A program made the position numbers and the translations under genes. Shown piece after piece: positions 45,976 through 54,753 of a stretch of DNA of 64,000 nt (positions are counted from its first letter, which is position 1; each line of letters opens with the position of its first letter). Location of the stretch: positions 806,001 to 870,000 of the forward strand of contig NZ_CP040020.1 in the NCBI RefSeq assembly GCF_005280295.1. The letters are read 5' to 3'. The stretch is from Brevibacterium sp. CS2 (GTDB lineage: Bacteria > Actinomycetota > Actinomycetes > Actinomycetales > Brevibacteriaceae). A model generated the notes under the pieces. The model did not search any database and had not been told where the DNA came from. It saw only the letters and a program-made list of their open reading frames with translations.

Positions 45976-47646
45976 CTATCGCCTGCCGGGCCTCCAGGTC
46001 GCCAACGCATTCTCAAGTGCTTCGAGCAGGGGTAACCAATGCTCATGCCACTCCGACTGGTTGTCTTCGGCCCCTGCGGAATCTTGAAGCCATCTAGCTG
46101 CCTGACTCTTGGCTGCGTCCTTAATTTTGAAATCCGCGACCGTGCCCTGAGGATCAACAATCCACGAATCAAACCAGTCTGACTTCTCTTCATGCAGCCG
46201 CGCCAAGTACGAATCCGGGAAAACGCCTTCGATTGCGCGGCCTGTCCGAGCGAGTACGTAGTCAACACCCGATTCAAATCCGGAACCGTGGTTACCCAAA
46301 AAACCCTGGACAGCCCGGATCGCCTTGATTCCGGCCGCGTCGCCGTCAAACAGCGATATCGCAGGTGTCTCCGGACGAATATGCAGGTAGTTAGCGTGAA
46401 GGAAGCCTTCAAGATTTCGCACCCCACCAAAGCTTCTAAAGTGGGCATCCGAAAGGTGAGGAAACTTGTCGGCTCCTCCGAGCATCGAGATCGCCCACTG
46501 AACGAGGCGAACGTCCGATTCACCTTCCGTAAAAATGTTCTCGGACCCGAGGCCAAAGAAATCAGCGAACTTTATACCCAAAGATCCACGCAATGCAGCG
46601 GTAGCATCAACCGTTGAGTCGTAACGTTGGAGAATCGTGCCGCCCGAATCTGAGAGAGAGGTGGCGAAGATTGCCGAAGCATCCTTTGGCACCATCGTTA
46701 GGGCATGTGTAGTACGAACCACTTGCCCTGATTCCTCAAGCTTCCCCAGAATCTCAAGCGCCGTCGAGTAGAGCTCTGGGTGTAGATATGATTCTGGTTC
46801 TTCAATTAGCCACAATGAAGTCTTGCCCGCAAGAGCCTCCTGCTCTGCAATCCAGGCGAAACAAGACAGCATCGCTAAGGCCTGAATACCACGCCCCTTG
46901 GCAAATGCCGACGTCCTAGCGGGATCCGCAAGATAGAAATCAAAATGAGATAGAAATCCGCCCTGTTCCTTCGCTGGAAGGTCAAGGTCGATTTTATAGC
47001 CGTCGAGACCGGCGGATCTGAGGATAGCGGTCAGGTCAGTGGCGACTGTTTGTAATGCGTTGAAGATTTTCGAGATTTCGGCGTCGAGCTTGTCGACAAC
47101 ACTCTGCTTGATCAACGGAGAGACAAGTTCCCCAAACAGGTCCTCGCTACTATTCGAGGACGGAACATAGTGAACGGATGTCCCTTCAACTAGTTCCGAA
47201 ACGATATCCCGGAGAAGTCGAGAGTGGTTCGGCTGGTTCTCACGGGCTACCTTGCTCGTTGATTCAGATGAGAGTCGGTAGGTGGGGTTTCCTTTATCGG
47301 AGAAGATCAATTGCAGAGTCAGCTCATCACGCTCACGGACGCGGGGAGGCTCGTAGAGAGCTAGAATCTGGTCGTATTTGGCAAGCAGCTCAGCGTCCGC
47401 CTCTGAGGATTTTTCGAACGTTGCAACGAATGTGGTCTGCTGCTTCGATTTTCCGATAGAAAGATCGTCTTGACGGACGTATCCATATGCGTTCTCGTGG
47501 CCCGTGAAGAACATACGGATCGCACCCAGGAGATTGGTCTTGCCGGTGTTGTTTGGACCTACAACAGTGACCGACCGAGGAAACTCGATCGTTTGATCGT
47601 CGGTGATGGTTCGAAAGTTTCTGACACGGAGACTCTTTATTCGCAA
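45976..47646 (-). CDS. OLD-family ATP-dependent nuclease
   Basis: The 556-residue protein has an ABC-type ATPase head: Walker A VVGPNNTGKTN (residues 28-38), and LWLIEEPESYLHPEL as signature/Walker B. A TOPRIM domain follows with FTEGESDVRLVQW (Glu) and AISLFDGDAAGIKAIR (DxD). OLD proteins cut DNA and act in phage exclusion. No partner helicase (GajB) or reverse transcriptase lies nearby, so this looks like a single-gene class. TTG 47646 is preceded by AAGGG. GC content is clearly lower than its neighbours, a sign of recent transfer. It sits just upstream of the relaxase. Confidence 0.9.
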   Translation of the reverse strand: MRIKSLRVRNFRTITDDQTIEFPRSVTVVGPNNTGKTNLLGAIRMFFTGHENAYGYVRQDDLSIGKSKQQTTFVATFEKSSEADAELLAKYDQILALYEPPRVRERDELTLQLIFSDKGNPTYRLSSESTSKVARENQPNHSRLLRDIVSELVEGTSVHYVPSSNSSEDLFGELVSPLIKQSVVDKLDAEISKIFNALQTVATDLTAILRSAGLDGYKIDLDLPAKEQGGFLSHFDFYLADPARTSAFAKGRGIQALAMLSCFAWIAEQEALAGKTSLWLIEEPESYLHPELYSTALEILGKLEESGQVVRTTHALTMVPKDASAIFATSLSDSGGTILQRYDSTVDATAALRGSLGIKFADFFGLGSENIFTEGESDVRLVQWAISMLGGADKFPHLSDAHFRSFGGVRNLEGFLHANYLHIRPETPAISLFDGDAAGIKAIRAVQGFLGNHGSGFESGVDYVLARTGRAIEGVFPDSYLARLHEEKSDWFDSWIVDPQGTVADFKIKDAAKSQAARWLQDSAGAEDNQSEWHEHWLPLLEALENALATWRPGRR

Positions 47647-48113
47647 ATGTTTTCCCTTACTATGCGTCTCGTGCTTTCACGAACGAGCTAACCTCGGTAT
47701 GGCCGCACATCATGTGAGGCTTCGTGTCATGTGGTCGGCAACCATCGGTGGCGGAGGTGGGTAGTCCTTACTGTACTGTGCCTGCGTTCCTAGAGGTCCC
47801 GTCCGGAGTCGCGACCTCGCGATTGCCGCCTTCATCTGCCCACCTGCTCCGTGATTGTTCGTCCTGGCTGCCCTCGCTTGAAAGACGTGTGGCGGCTCAT
47901 GAAGCGGCGGGAGGAGGCGCTGCTGATCAGGCGGCAGCGGCGGGGACGAGCGGGCGATGACGGTGGTTGAGGGTCCGGGTCGGGGACGCTTCTGAGGCTG
48001 CGGTGCTCGGGATGCATCGGGCGGCCGGTGCACCTGGCAGGTGTTCAGCCCGGAGAGTCGGCGCACGCTCGGTCGCGTCGAGGTCCGGGGTTCACAAAGC
48101 CTGCGGAGCTCTC
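47647..48113. other. Intergenic stretch, no confident gene
   Basis: On the plus strand the last 80 bases before 47961 read as a charged Arg/Glu segment ending DDGG, possibly the tail of a decayed gene, but no start or domain can be supported. The stretch should hold the promoters of the divergent OLD nuclease and methyltransferase genes. Confidence 0.4.
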
Positions 48114-49227
48114 ATGCGCGACGACCATTCCCATCGCGGCCGCCCTGTCCGGGTCGGGTCGCTGTTCTCCGGCTACGGCGGCCTGGACCTTGCCGTCGAG
48201 TACGCCACCGGCGGGGAGACGATCTGGTTCTCCGAGATCAACACCCCCTCCATCCGCGTCTTCGCCCACCACTGGCCAGGCATCCCGAACCTCGGCGACA
48301 TCACATCCGTCGACTGGGCGGCGGTGCCACCGGTCGACATACTGATCGGTGGGTTCCCCCTGCCAAGACGTCTCGACCGTCGGCAAGGGCGCCGGCCTCG
48401 CACCCGGCACCCGCTCCGGGCTCTGGTCGCACATGGCGGCCGCGATCGACGCACTGCAACCCGAGCTCGTCGTCATCGAGAACGTCCGCGGCCTACTCTC
48501 CGCACCCGCAATCCGCGCTCTGGAAGGCGCAACCCCCGATGCACGCAACCCCGACGATGCAACCAACGAGCATGCAACCGCCGTTCGCAACCTGGAACCC
48601 GACCCGTGGCTGCTGGGAGACGAGCCAACGCGACCTCTTCGGGCGCACGGAGCCGTACTCGGGGATCTGGCCGACCTCCGGAGAAGTGCACGATGGATCG
48701 GCTTACCGGCGTCACTGGCCGGCGCACCGCATCACCGGTTCCGGGTCTTCATCACCGCCTACCGCGAAAGCGCTGTTCCGGACGCCTTTGGCCTCGGACT
48801 CCTCGCGCGGCGGCGAGACCCTGGACCAGGTACGGGCACGGCGGGGCACGATCGCCCTAAGCCATCAAGTGATCGACCTGGCCCTGCACGGGCCGCATGG
48901 CTCGCCCGCCAGCTGGAACGAGTCGGAGCCCCTGTTCGCCCTGATCGAGGACATCTTCACCGCTGGGGGCGATACGCCAACGCCATCGCCCGATGGGAAC
49001 ACATCACCGAACGAACCGCCCCTGACCCCGCGATCCTGAACGAGGAGAAAGGACCACGCCCGGCGCCCGAGTTCGTGGAATGGCTTATGGGCCTCCCGAC
49101 GGGGTGGGTCACCGACCCCGAACACGGCCTGACCGCGAACCAACAGAACACTGCCCTCGGCAATGGCGTCCTGCCCCTCCAAGCAGTCGTCGAGCTTGAC
49201 GCACTACGGGCGGCGACCGAGCCATGA
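48114..49227 (+). pseudogene. dcm: C5 cytosine-DNA methyltransferase (Dcm-like), frame-broken
   Basis: The start in frame with ATG 48114 gives motif I GSLFSGYGGLDLAVEYA and PPVDILIGGFP. The next frame takes over at the C-run at 48356-48360 with PCQDVSTVGKG (catalytic Cys of motif IV), VVIENVRGL (motif VI), LGDLADL, GAPHHRFRVF (motif VIII), and ends WGRYANAIARWEHI, EFVEWLMGLPTGWVT and ANQQNTALGNGV (motifs IX-X). One C too many accounts for the break, so this is either a recent pseudogene or a base-call error. A restored protein would be about 370 residues, without a nuclease partner nearby. Confidence 0.85.
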
Positions 49228-49354
49228 TGAGCGCGGAATTCCTCACCTTGCGTGACAGCCGCAGCGCTGGTGATCGGCCACACGCCACGTCCTCGGAGTT
49301 GTGCCGATCTAGAACAGAACGATTTCCCGGGGCACGAGCAGCTGATGCCCGAGG

Positions 49355-49975
49355 TCAGGTGAGTTGCAGGGTAGTGATGCAAGTCGGGTCGTCTTCGTTC
49401 ATCGTGGAGATGATCGCGGTTCCCGTCTGACCTTCGTGCTCGATCGTGAGGGTTGCCTCGATGCCGCGGGGCACCCAGACGCCGACGAACCCATTGTCGT
49501 AGGTCTGCTGTACCTCGTCGACGAGCACGTCGCCGCCCTTGCTGGTGAGCGTGACCTGGACCTCGGTGTTGGCGAGTTCGCCGAGGCAGGTGGTCAGGCT
49601 GTGGAAGTAGCAATCGTGCGTTTGCTCCCGATAGGGGGCGACCGAGATGTACACCTCATCATCGGGCATCGGCAGTCGTGTCTCGCGGTCTTGATCGTCG
49701 GTGAGGACGAGGGCGTCGGGTTGCACGGATGCGATCAGATCGGCGGGACGGTCGGCTACGGGCATAGTGTCGAGCCGCCCAATGACCTGCGTGGCGTCGA
49801 GTCCGTCCAGGTTGTGGTCTGTCAGGAATTCAGTGTCGACGGCTTGACTGCCGATGGAGATGGATTCGGGTTCGGGCGACGTTGTGGCGCATCCAGTGAG
49901 AACGAGGGCCGCGGCAAGCGTTGCGGTGGCAGTGACGATCAGATTTCGGCGCCGCCGCATGGTGGGGTGATTCAT
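49355..49975 (-). CDS. cueP: CueP family copper-binding lipoprotein
   Basis: The 206-residue protein has a lipoprotein signal (residues 10-25, ALVLTGCATT with the lipobox Cys). The mature part includes RPADLIASVQPDALVLTD, CYFHSLTTCLGELANTEVQVTL, YDNGFVGVWVPRGIEATLTIEHEG and DDPTCITTLQL, matching CueP, which carries Cu+ outside the membrane in other bacteria. The Cys pair and His in CYFHSLTTC plus the terminal Cys are candidate ligands. ATG 49975 has GAAGGA upstream. It heads toward dcm and is the last of three same-strand copper genes. Confidence 0.85.
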   Translation of the reverse strand: MNHPTMRRRRNLIVTATATLAAALVLTGCATTSPEPESISIGSQAVDTEFLTDHNLDGLDATQVIGRLDTMPVADRPADLIASVQPDALVLTDDQDRETRLPMPDDEVYISVAPYREQTHDCYFHSLTTCLGELANTEVQVTLTSKGGDVLVDEVQQTYDNGFVGVWVPRGIEATLTIEHEGQTGTAIISTMNEDDPTCITTLQLT

Positions 49976-50047
49976 GGCGTGATCCTTCAAGGGTTTGAGT
50001 GGGTCGGTGCCGGGCGCTCTCGCCCCGGCACCGACCCGAGTAGTCGA

Positions 50048-50650
50048 TCAGAGGGTGGCCAGGAGGTCCTGCATCTCCTGGATCTCAGTGGTCTGCGCGT
50101 CGATGATGGTCTGCGCGAGCTCGACGGCATCGGGGTTGCTACCGTCATCGACCTGTGTCTGGGCCATTTCGACCGCTCCCTCGTGGTGGAGGATCATCTG
50201 TTCCAGGAACAGGCGTGACGCCTCGGCGCCGTCGGCGGCTTCGAGTGCGGCCAGGTCGTCCTCGCTCATCATCCCGTCGCCGTGGTCCATCCCACCCATC
50301 TGGTGATCGTCGGGGTCGACGCCCCAGTCCTCCAGCCAGCCCTGAAGCTGTTTGATCTCGGGCCCCTGGGCGGTCTTGATCGTCTCGGCCAATTCGACGA
50401 CCCGCGGGTCGACGCCGTCCTTGGCGAGGACGATGTCGCTCATCTCGATGGCCTGCTCGTGGTGGACGACCATCATCGAGGCGAACATCTTGTCCGCGTC
50501 ATTGACGTCCCCGCCGGTGGCGTCCGGCGTGTGCTCGGACGAGCCGTGATCCATGCCCGACATCGCATCGTCGTCTCCGGCGGAGCAGCCGGCCAGGGCG
50601 AGTGCAGCGGTCAGTGCGAGTGCGGCGGTCGCCGCGGTACGAAACTTCAT
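50048..50650 (-). CDS. DUF305 family lipoprotein, copper-associated
   Basis: The 200-residue protein has a lipoprotein signal (lipobox LAGCSAG), a Met/His-rich stretch (DDAMSGMDHGSSEHT), and two DUF305 helical units each with a histidine pair: MFASMMVVHHEQAIEMSD and RLFLEQMILHHEGAVEMAQ. A second Met/His cluster (HQMGGMDHGDGMM) lies between them. These residues probably bind copper in the cell envelope. It lies 72 bases upstream of the CueP gene. Confidence 0.9.
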   Translation of the reverse strand: MKFRTAATAALALTAALALAGCSAGDDDAMSGMDHGSSEHTPDATGGDVNDADKMFASMMVVHHEQAIEMSDIVLAKDGVDPRVVELAETIKTAQGPEIKQLQGWLEDWGVDPDDHQMGGMDHGDGMMSEDDLAALEAADGAEASRLFLEQMILHHEGAVEMAQTQVDDGSNPDAVELAQTIIDAQTTEIQEMQDLLATL

Positions 50651-50756
50651 GAGTGTTCTCCAGTGTCAGCAGTCGTGTCAGTGGCGCGGGACCTCAGGGG
50701 CACCGCGTGAGTGCAGGGGGAACCGTCGGCGCTGCTGCGCCGGGTTCACCGCTCTG

Positions 50757-51227
50757 TCACGTGCGACTGATGCAGAGAACCTGTAATGAAGGAGCCCTCG
50801 ACAGCCCCCTGTCGAAGAAGCGGGCGATCGGGAGAGATCGAGGTGCGGTGCGCGGCCATCCCGGCAGAATCCGCGGCAGCACGAGGACGAGCAGGGCGAG
50901 CAGCAGTGCGAGCACGCACGCCATCGCCATGCCCAGGTGTCCATCGCTCCCGCAGTCGGTGCAGGAACCGCCGGGATCGTGCGTTGTGCCGCTGGTCGCG
51001 TGAGCGCTCGCTGTGTCGTGATGCGCCGCGCCCTGGCGCGCCTCACCAGAATCGGTGACGGAGACCGCGGCGGTGGCCGCGTGGGCGGCGGGTGTGCCGT
51101 GCAGGTTCAGCGTGTGCATGGCGAGCAGACCGGTGATGACCGCGGCGACCAACAGGCCGCCGAGCAACACGCCTCGGAGAAGGCCGAGATGACCTCTCCG
51201 GGTACGCGTTGCTGCGGTGGACGCCAT
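50757..51227 (-). CDS. DUF6153-like small membrane protein
   Basis: The 156-residue protein has an N-terminal transmembrane helix (LLRGVLLGGLLVAAVITGLLAMHTL), a His/Ala/Thr-rich external loop with CTDCGSDGHLG, and a second helix (MAMACVLALLLALLVLVLPRIL). The CxxC with His and Met residues suggests metal binding. ATG 51227 is used because longer frames cross the gap with poor coding text. It is the first of the three copper genes read leftward, and is divergent from the MFS gene behind a CsoR-type operator. Confidence 0.75.
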   Translation of the reverse strand: MASTAATRTRRGHLGLLRGVLLGGLLVAAVITGLLAMHTLNLHGTPAAHAATAAVSVTDSGEARQGAAHHDTASAHATSGTTHDPGGSCTDCGSDGHLGMAMACVLALLLALLVLVLPRILPGWPRTAPRSLPIARFFDRGLSRAPSLQVLCISRT

Positions 51228-51336
51228 GCACCCCAGTTTACTGATCCCGCCGACGGCCGCCTGAGCGCTGCGCCGGATCGCCCCGTACGGCGCACACCGT
51301 GGGCGCACTCCGTTCCTCGTGGAGCACCGTCGGAAA

Positions 51337-51351
51337 TACCCCAGGGGGGTA
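51337..51351. promoter_or_regulatory. CsoR-type copper operator
   Basis: TACCCCAGGGGGGTA matches the known CsoR target pattern (TACCCC-N-GGGGGTA). It lies between the divergent DUF6153-cueP operon and the MFS gene, 50 bases before the MFS start, so it can serve both. Confidence 0.8.
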
Positions 51352-51400
51352 AAAGGTTGGAGGGGTTACGTGTTCTTGAGAGGGTTTGAGGAGAAGATTG

Positions 51401-52726
51401 ATGCGCCTGTTCGCGATCCGCGACTTCCGCCACCTGTTCGGTGCGCAGATCATCGCGCTGTTCGGCACTGGGCTGGCGACAGTGGCGCTGGGCCTCCTCG
51501 CCTACGACCTGGCCGGCCCGAGCGCAGGGTCGGTGCTTGCCACCGCTCTGACGATCAAAATGGTCATGTACGTTCTGATCGCGCCGCTGGCAGCGGCGTA
51601 TGCTGACCGGCTTCCGAGGCGGATGTTCCTGACACTGCTCGATGTGGTGCGCGCCGGGGTGGTGCTGGTGCTCCCGTTCGTCACGGAGGTCTGGCACATC
51701 TACGTGCTCATCGGCGTCCTGCAAGCGGCGTCGGCGGCCTTCACGCCGACATTCCAGGCCGTGATCCCCGATATCGTCACCAAGGAGTCCGACTACACCC
51801 GAGCACTGTCCGCGTCGCAGGTCGCGTACACGATGGAGAGCCTGCTCAGCCCGGTCCTGGCGGCCGTCGCGTTGACGTTCATGGCGTTCAACTGGCTGTT
51901 CATCGGCACCTCGATCGGGTTCGCGCTCTCCGCCGTGCTGGTGCTCTCGACCCACATTCCCAATGCCACCCCGAGCGGGCACGTCGGCGCCTGGGCGCGG
52001 GTCACATCGGGAGTCAGGGTCTTCTTCGCCACGCCCCGGCTGCGCGGTGTGGTGGCCTTGAACCTGGTCGTCGCGGCAGCGGGATCGATCGTCGTCGTCA
52101 ACACGGTCAACTACGTCCGCGACCACCTGGGCGGCTCGCAGGCCGACGTCGCGTGGATGCTGGCCGCCTCGGGCGGCGGCACGCTGCTGGTCGCGCTGTT
52201 CCTGCCACGCGTGCTCGACCGGATCGCCGAGCGGATTGTGATGATGACCGGCGCCCTGGTGCTTTTGGCCGGAGTGCTCGCCGCCGTCGCGATGACCGCC
52301 ACCCAAGTCGCATCCTGGATGGTCACCGCACCGATCTGGGTGATCATCGGCGGCGGCATGGCGATGATCGTCACCCCGACCGGGCGCGTCATCCGCGGCT
52401 CGGTGGCGAAGCAGGACCTCCCCGCGGGATTCGCCGCACAGTTCTCCCTCTCGCACCTCGCCTGGCTCGTCACCTACCCGATCGCGGGCTGGATCGGCAC
52501 CGCGTCCGGGTTCACGCTCGCCTGGTCCGTCCTCGCCGCCCTGGCAATCGCGGGGGCGATCGCGGCGCACCTGCTCTGGCCGCGCGAGCAGAAGGACAGC
52601 GAGGCCGCCCCGACCGGTGTCGCCGCCGCAGAGCCGGTGATCAGTGATCGGGCGGTGCGCGAGGAGACCGAAGCCGCCGAAGGCACCCTCGCGGCGTGCC
52701 AGTGCGCCTGCGTGCGCACCGTCTGA
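51401..52726 (+). CDS. MFS transporter with a Cys-rich C-terminal tail
   Basis: The 441-residue protein has 12 membrane helices in the style of enterobactin/macrolide-type exporters (RDFRHLFGAQIIALFGTGLATVALGLLAYDL; DRLPRRMFLTLLDVVRAGVV). The last 25 residues are cytosolic and end in a CQCACV cluster (CxCxC), unusual for MFS and a plausible copper-binding site. ATG 51401 has GAGGAGAAG upstream. The CsoR-type site in its promoter says copper controls it; whether the substrate is copper or a chelate is not known. Confidence 0.85.
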   Translation: MRLFAIRDFRHLFGAQIIALFGTGLATVALGLLAYDLAGPSAGSVLATALTIKMVMYVLIAPLAAAYADRLPRRMFLTLLDVVRAGVVLVLPFVTEVWHIYVLIGVLQAASAAFTPTFQAVIPDIVTKESDYTRALSASQVAYTMESLLSPVLAAVALTFMAFNWLFIGTSIGFALSAVLVLSTHIPNATPSGHVGAWARVTSGVRVFFATPRLRGVVALNLVVAAAGSIVVVNTVNYVRDHLGGSQADVAWMLAASGGGTLLVALFLPRVLDRIAERIVMMTGALVLLAGVLAAVAMTATQVASWMVTAPIWVIIGGGMAMIVTPTGRVIRGSVAKQDLPAGFAAQFSLSHLAWLVTYPIAGWIGTASGFTLAWSVLAALAIAGAIAAHLLWPREQKDSEAAPTGVAAAEPVISDRAVREETEAAEGTLAACQCACVRTV

Positions 52727-52747
52727 ACTCCGTTTGACGCGAGGGGC

Positions 52748-53941
52748 TCATACGTGCTGTCGCGTCACCGGATCAGCCGCGGTTTCAGGGTGGTGCAGGC
52801 CGGGCATCAGCTCACGCATAGGGCCGGCGGCATTCACTCCGGTGAGCGCGACCAGCACCTCGTCGAGGTAGTGGGCTGTGATCAGTGGTTCCTCGGAGAC
52901 GACGCGGGTGCGTGTGCCCAGGGCGGGGTGTCCAACACCGGTGAGGGTGTGGCCGTGGATGCGTGCGGAGAACGTCGAGCTCGGCAGGTACTGGCCGGGG
53001 TCGCCGGCGATACCGAGGTCGTGCAGCAGCGTGTTCGCGGCGTGGATACCCTGGGCGGCGGAGTCGTCCCAGTGATCGATCCGGTAGGAGCCGTGGCCGG
53101 GATAGTGATGCACGGCGACGCCGCCGGCGGCGTAGATCCGTTGCCGCGGGGCGTGCATGGAGCGCAGGCGGGAATCTACGGGGATGCCGTCGGGCCCGGT
53201 CCATGGTGCGGGGGCGGCGGGCAGAGTGCCGTGCGCGACGATCGCGAGGTCGCCTTCGACCTGGCTGCCGTCGTTGAGGGTGATGCTGATGCGGTCGGCG
53301 TGGGTGCGGATCGAGTGCACGGTGCGTTCCAGGTAGGCGGCGTGCTGGGGGCGGTGCAGGTCGCGTAGCCGCCGGGCGACGTGTTCGCCGATGGCGTTCG
53401 CTCCTGGGATCGCGGCGCGGGTGATGAGGGCGACGTCGTGGCCGGCGTCGGTGAGCAGCGAGGCGGTCTCGGAGGCGACGAGGCCGCCACCGAGCATGAG
53501 CACCCGGGCAGGCTGAGTGGTCGCGAGTAGATCGCGGACGCGGACGGCGTCGGCGGCCGAGTGCAGGGTGGTCAGTCTGCCGCCGCTGATGGCCTGGTCG
53601 CGGCCGATCACCTCCTCGTCGAGAGTGCGGGGCCGGCTGCCGGTGGCGATGAGGAGCGCGTCGTAGGCGTGTGTATCGCCGGAGTCCAGCCGCAAGCGCC
53701 GAGCCCTGGGGTCGAGGCCGCGCACCGTCTCCGACCGGAGGGCGGCCCCGGTGTCGGGCAGGGCCGCCTGGGCCGGTTCGAGCAGCCCGATCGCGATGCC
53801 CTTGTTGACCAACGTCCGGTTGAACGGCACCTCACCGTTCCGGGCGTAGAGGTCGACGTCGACACCGGAAGCGTGCAGGGTTCTTGCGGCTGCGGTGCCA
53901 GCGGCGCCGGCCCCGATGATCGCGATGCTGGGCATCCTCAT
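52748..53941 (-). CDS. FAD/NAD(P)-dependent oxidoreductase
   Basis: This is a 397-residue pyridine-nucleotide-disulfide type flavoprotein. The FAD loop is IAIIGAGAAGTAAARTLH at the start, ALLIATGSRPRTL closes the first domain, LMLGGGLVASETASLL binds NAD(P), and IYAAGGVAVHHYPGHG is the second FAD contact. There is no CxxxxC redox pair, so it resembles ferredoxin/rubredoxin reductases. ATG 53941 overlaps the stop of the TetR gene (ATGA). It is co-transcribed with TetR, opposite in direction to the DHA2 exporter. Confidence 0.88.
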   Translation of the reverse strand: MRMPSIAIIGAGAAGTAAARTLHASGVDVDLYARNGEVPFNRTLVNKGIAIGLLEPAQAALPDTGAALRSETVRGLDPRARRLRLDSGDTHAYDALLIATGSRPRTLDEEVIGRDQAISGGRLTTLHSAADAVRVRDLLATTQPARVLMLGGGLVASETASLLTDAGHDVALITRAAIPGANAIGEHVARRLRDLHRPQHAAYLERTVHSIRTHADRISITLNDGSQVEGDLAIVAHGTLPAAPAPWTGPDGIPVDSRLRSMHAPRQRIYAAGGVAVHHYPGHGSYRIDHWDDSAAQGIHAANTLLHDLGIAGDPGQYLPSSTFSARIHGHTLTGVGHPALGTRTRVVSEEPLITAHYLDEVLVALTGVNAAGPMRELMPGLHHPETAADPVTRQHV

Positions 53942-54597
53942 CAGGCTCCTTCCCCAATGGTGGTGGTGCTGGTGGTGGCGGCGAAGGCGGGCAGCAGGAT
54001 CGCCTCGATGAACCACGGCGCGTCGTCGGCGTCGAGGCGCCCGGCACGCACTTCTTCGGCGGCACCGTTCATCACCACGTGCGTAGTAGTCAGCAGCCAG
54101 GACACCGGCAGATCGACCCGGAAGACACCCTCGCGCTGGCCGCGCAGCAGCAGAGCCCGCATCCGCCCCTCGGCCTTCTCGTGCAGCTCGCGGATGCGTG
54201 CCGCAGGCAGTTCTTTCATCGCGGCCGCCAGCAGCGCCCGCGACTGGTCGACCAGCACCCAGCTGGAGGCCACCAGTCGCCGGAACGCCTCGCCCGGATC
54301 ACCATCCAGGGGCACCCCGCTGAGCACGTCTTCGCCGCGTTCGAGGCTGTCAACGAGGGCGGCCTCGATCAGCTCCGCGCGGGTCGGGAAGTGCCCGTAG
54401 ACGGTCACTCTGCCCATCCCGGCCTCGGCGGCGATGTCGCCGACCGAAGCGTCGGGGTTCTTGCGGATCGCCGTCGCCGTCGCGGCCAGAATCCTTGCCC
54501 GGTTGCGCTGCGCATCCGCCCGCTGATTGGCCGCCCGGCCACCGCCGCCTGACGCACCGGTCGTCGTGCCGCGGGGCGTCGTCTTCTTCACCGTCAT
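53941..54597 (-). CDS. TetR family transcriptional regulator
   Basis: The 218-residue protein has a basic head rich in Thr/Gly and a TetR HTH (NRARILAATATAIRKNPDASVGDIAAEAGMGRVTVYGHFPTR, about 35-80). A helical ligand domain follows. ATG 54597 begins MTVKKTTPRGTT; longer frames read into the promoter region. It is divergent from the DHA2 MFS exporter and overlaps the FAD oxidoreductase gene, so it likely represses both directions. Confidence 0.9.
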   Translation of the reverse strand: MTVKKTTPRGTTTGASGGGGRAANQRADAQRNRARILAATATAIRKNPDASVGDIAAEAGMGRVTVYGHFPTRAELIEAALVDSLERGEDVLSGVPLDGDPGEAFRRLVASSWVLVDQSRALLAAAMKELPAARIRELHEKAEGRMRALLLRGQREGVFRVDLPVSWLLTTTHVVMNGAAEEVRAGRLDADDAPWFIEAILLPAFAATTSTTTIGEGA

Positions 54598-54634
54598 GAT
54601 CCACCTCACAAGTCGTACTGGAATGTATGAGATA

Positions 54635-54658
54635 GTGTAGCTGTTACAACTCGTACAC
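54635..54658. promoter_or_regulatory. Candidate TetR operator
   Basis: GTGTA and TACAC are inverted arms 14 bases apart in the AT-richer part of the 150-base gap between the divergent TetR and MFS genes. It is a modest match by symmetry only. Confidence 0.35.
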
Positions 54659-54717
54659 CGATGATCGAGTTCCGGCTCGGAGGGCGAGGCGGGGCCGACA
54701 GAGAGGAGATGACTACC

Positions 54718-54753
54718 ATGTCCACGACACACATCCCTGGGGGTGCGCGATGA
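54718..54753 (+). CDS. Short leader peptide coupled to the MFS gene
   Basis: ATG 54718, with GAGGAG ten bases upstream, encodes 11 residues (MSTTHIPGGAR). Its stop codon overlaps the start of the MFS gene (ATGA at 54750-54753). The MFS start has no good ribosome site of its own, so it is probably translated by re-initiation after the leader. This is inferred from layout only. Confidence 0.5.
   Translation: MSTTHIPGGAR

Noticed and set aside
45976..47646. Gabija (GajA) assignment for the OLD nuclease
   Set aside because: No UvrD-like GajB gene adjoins it, so only the general OLD family can be supported.
47710..48066. Minus-strand 118-residue frame before the methyltransferase
   Set aside because: Proline/arginine-rich shadow text with no domain or ribosome site.
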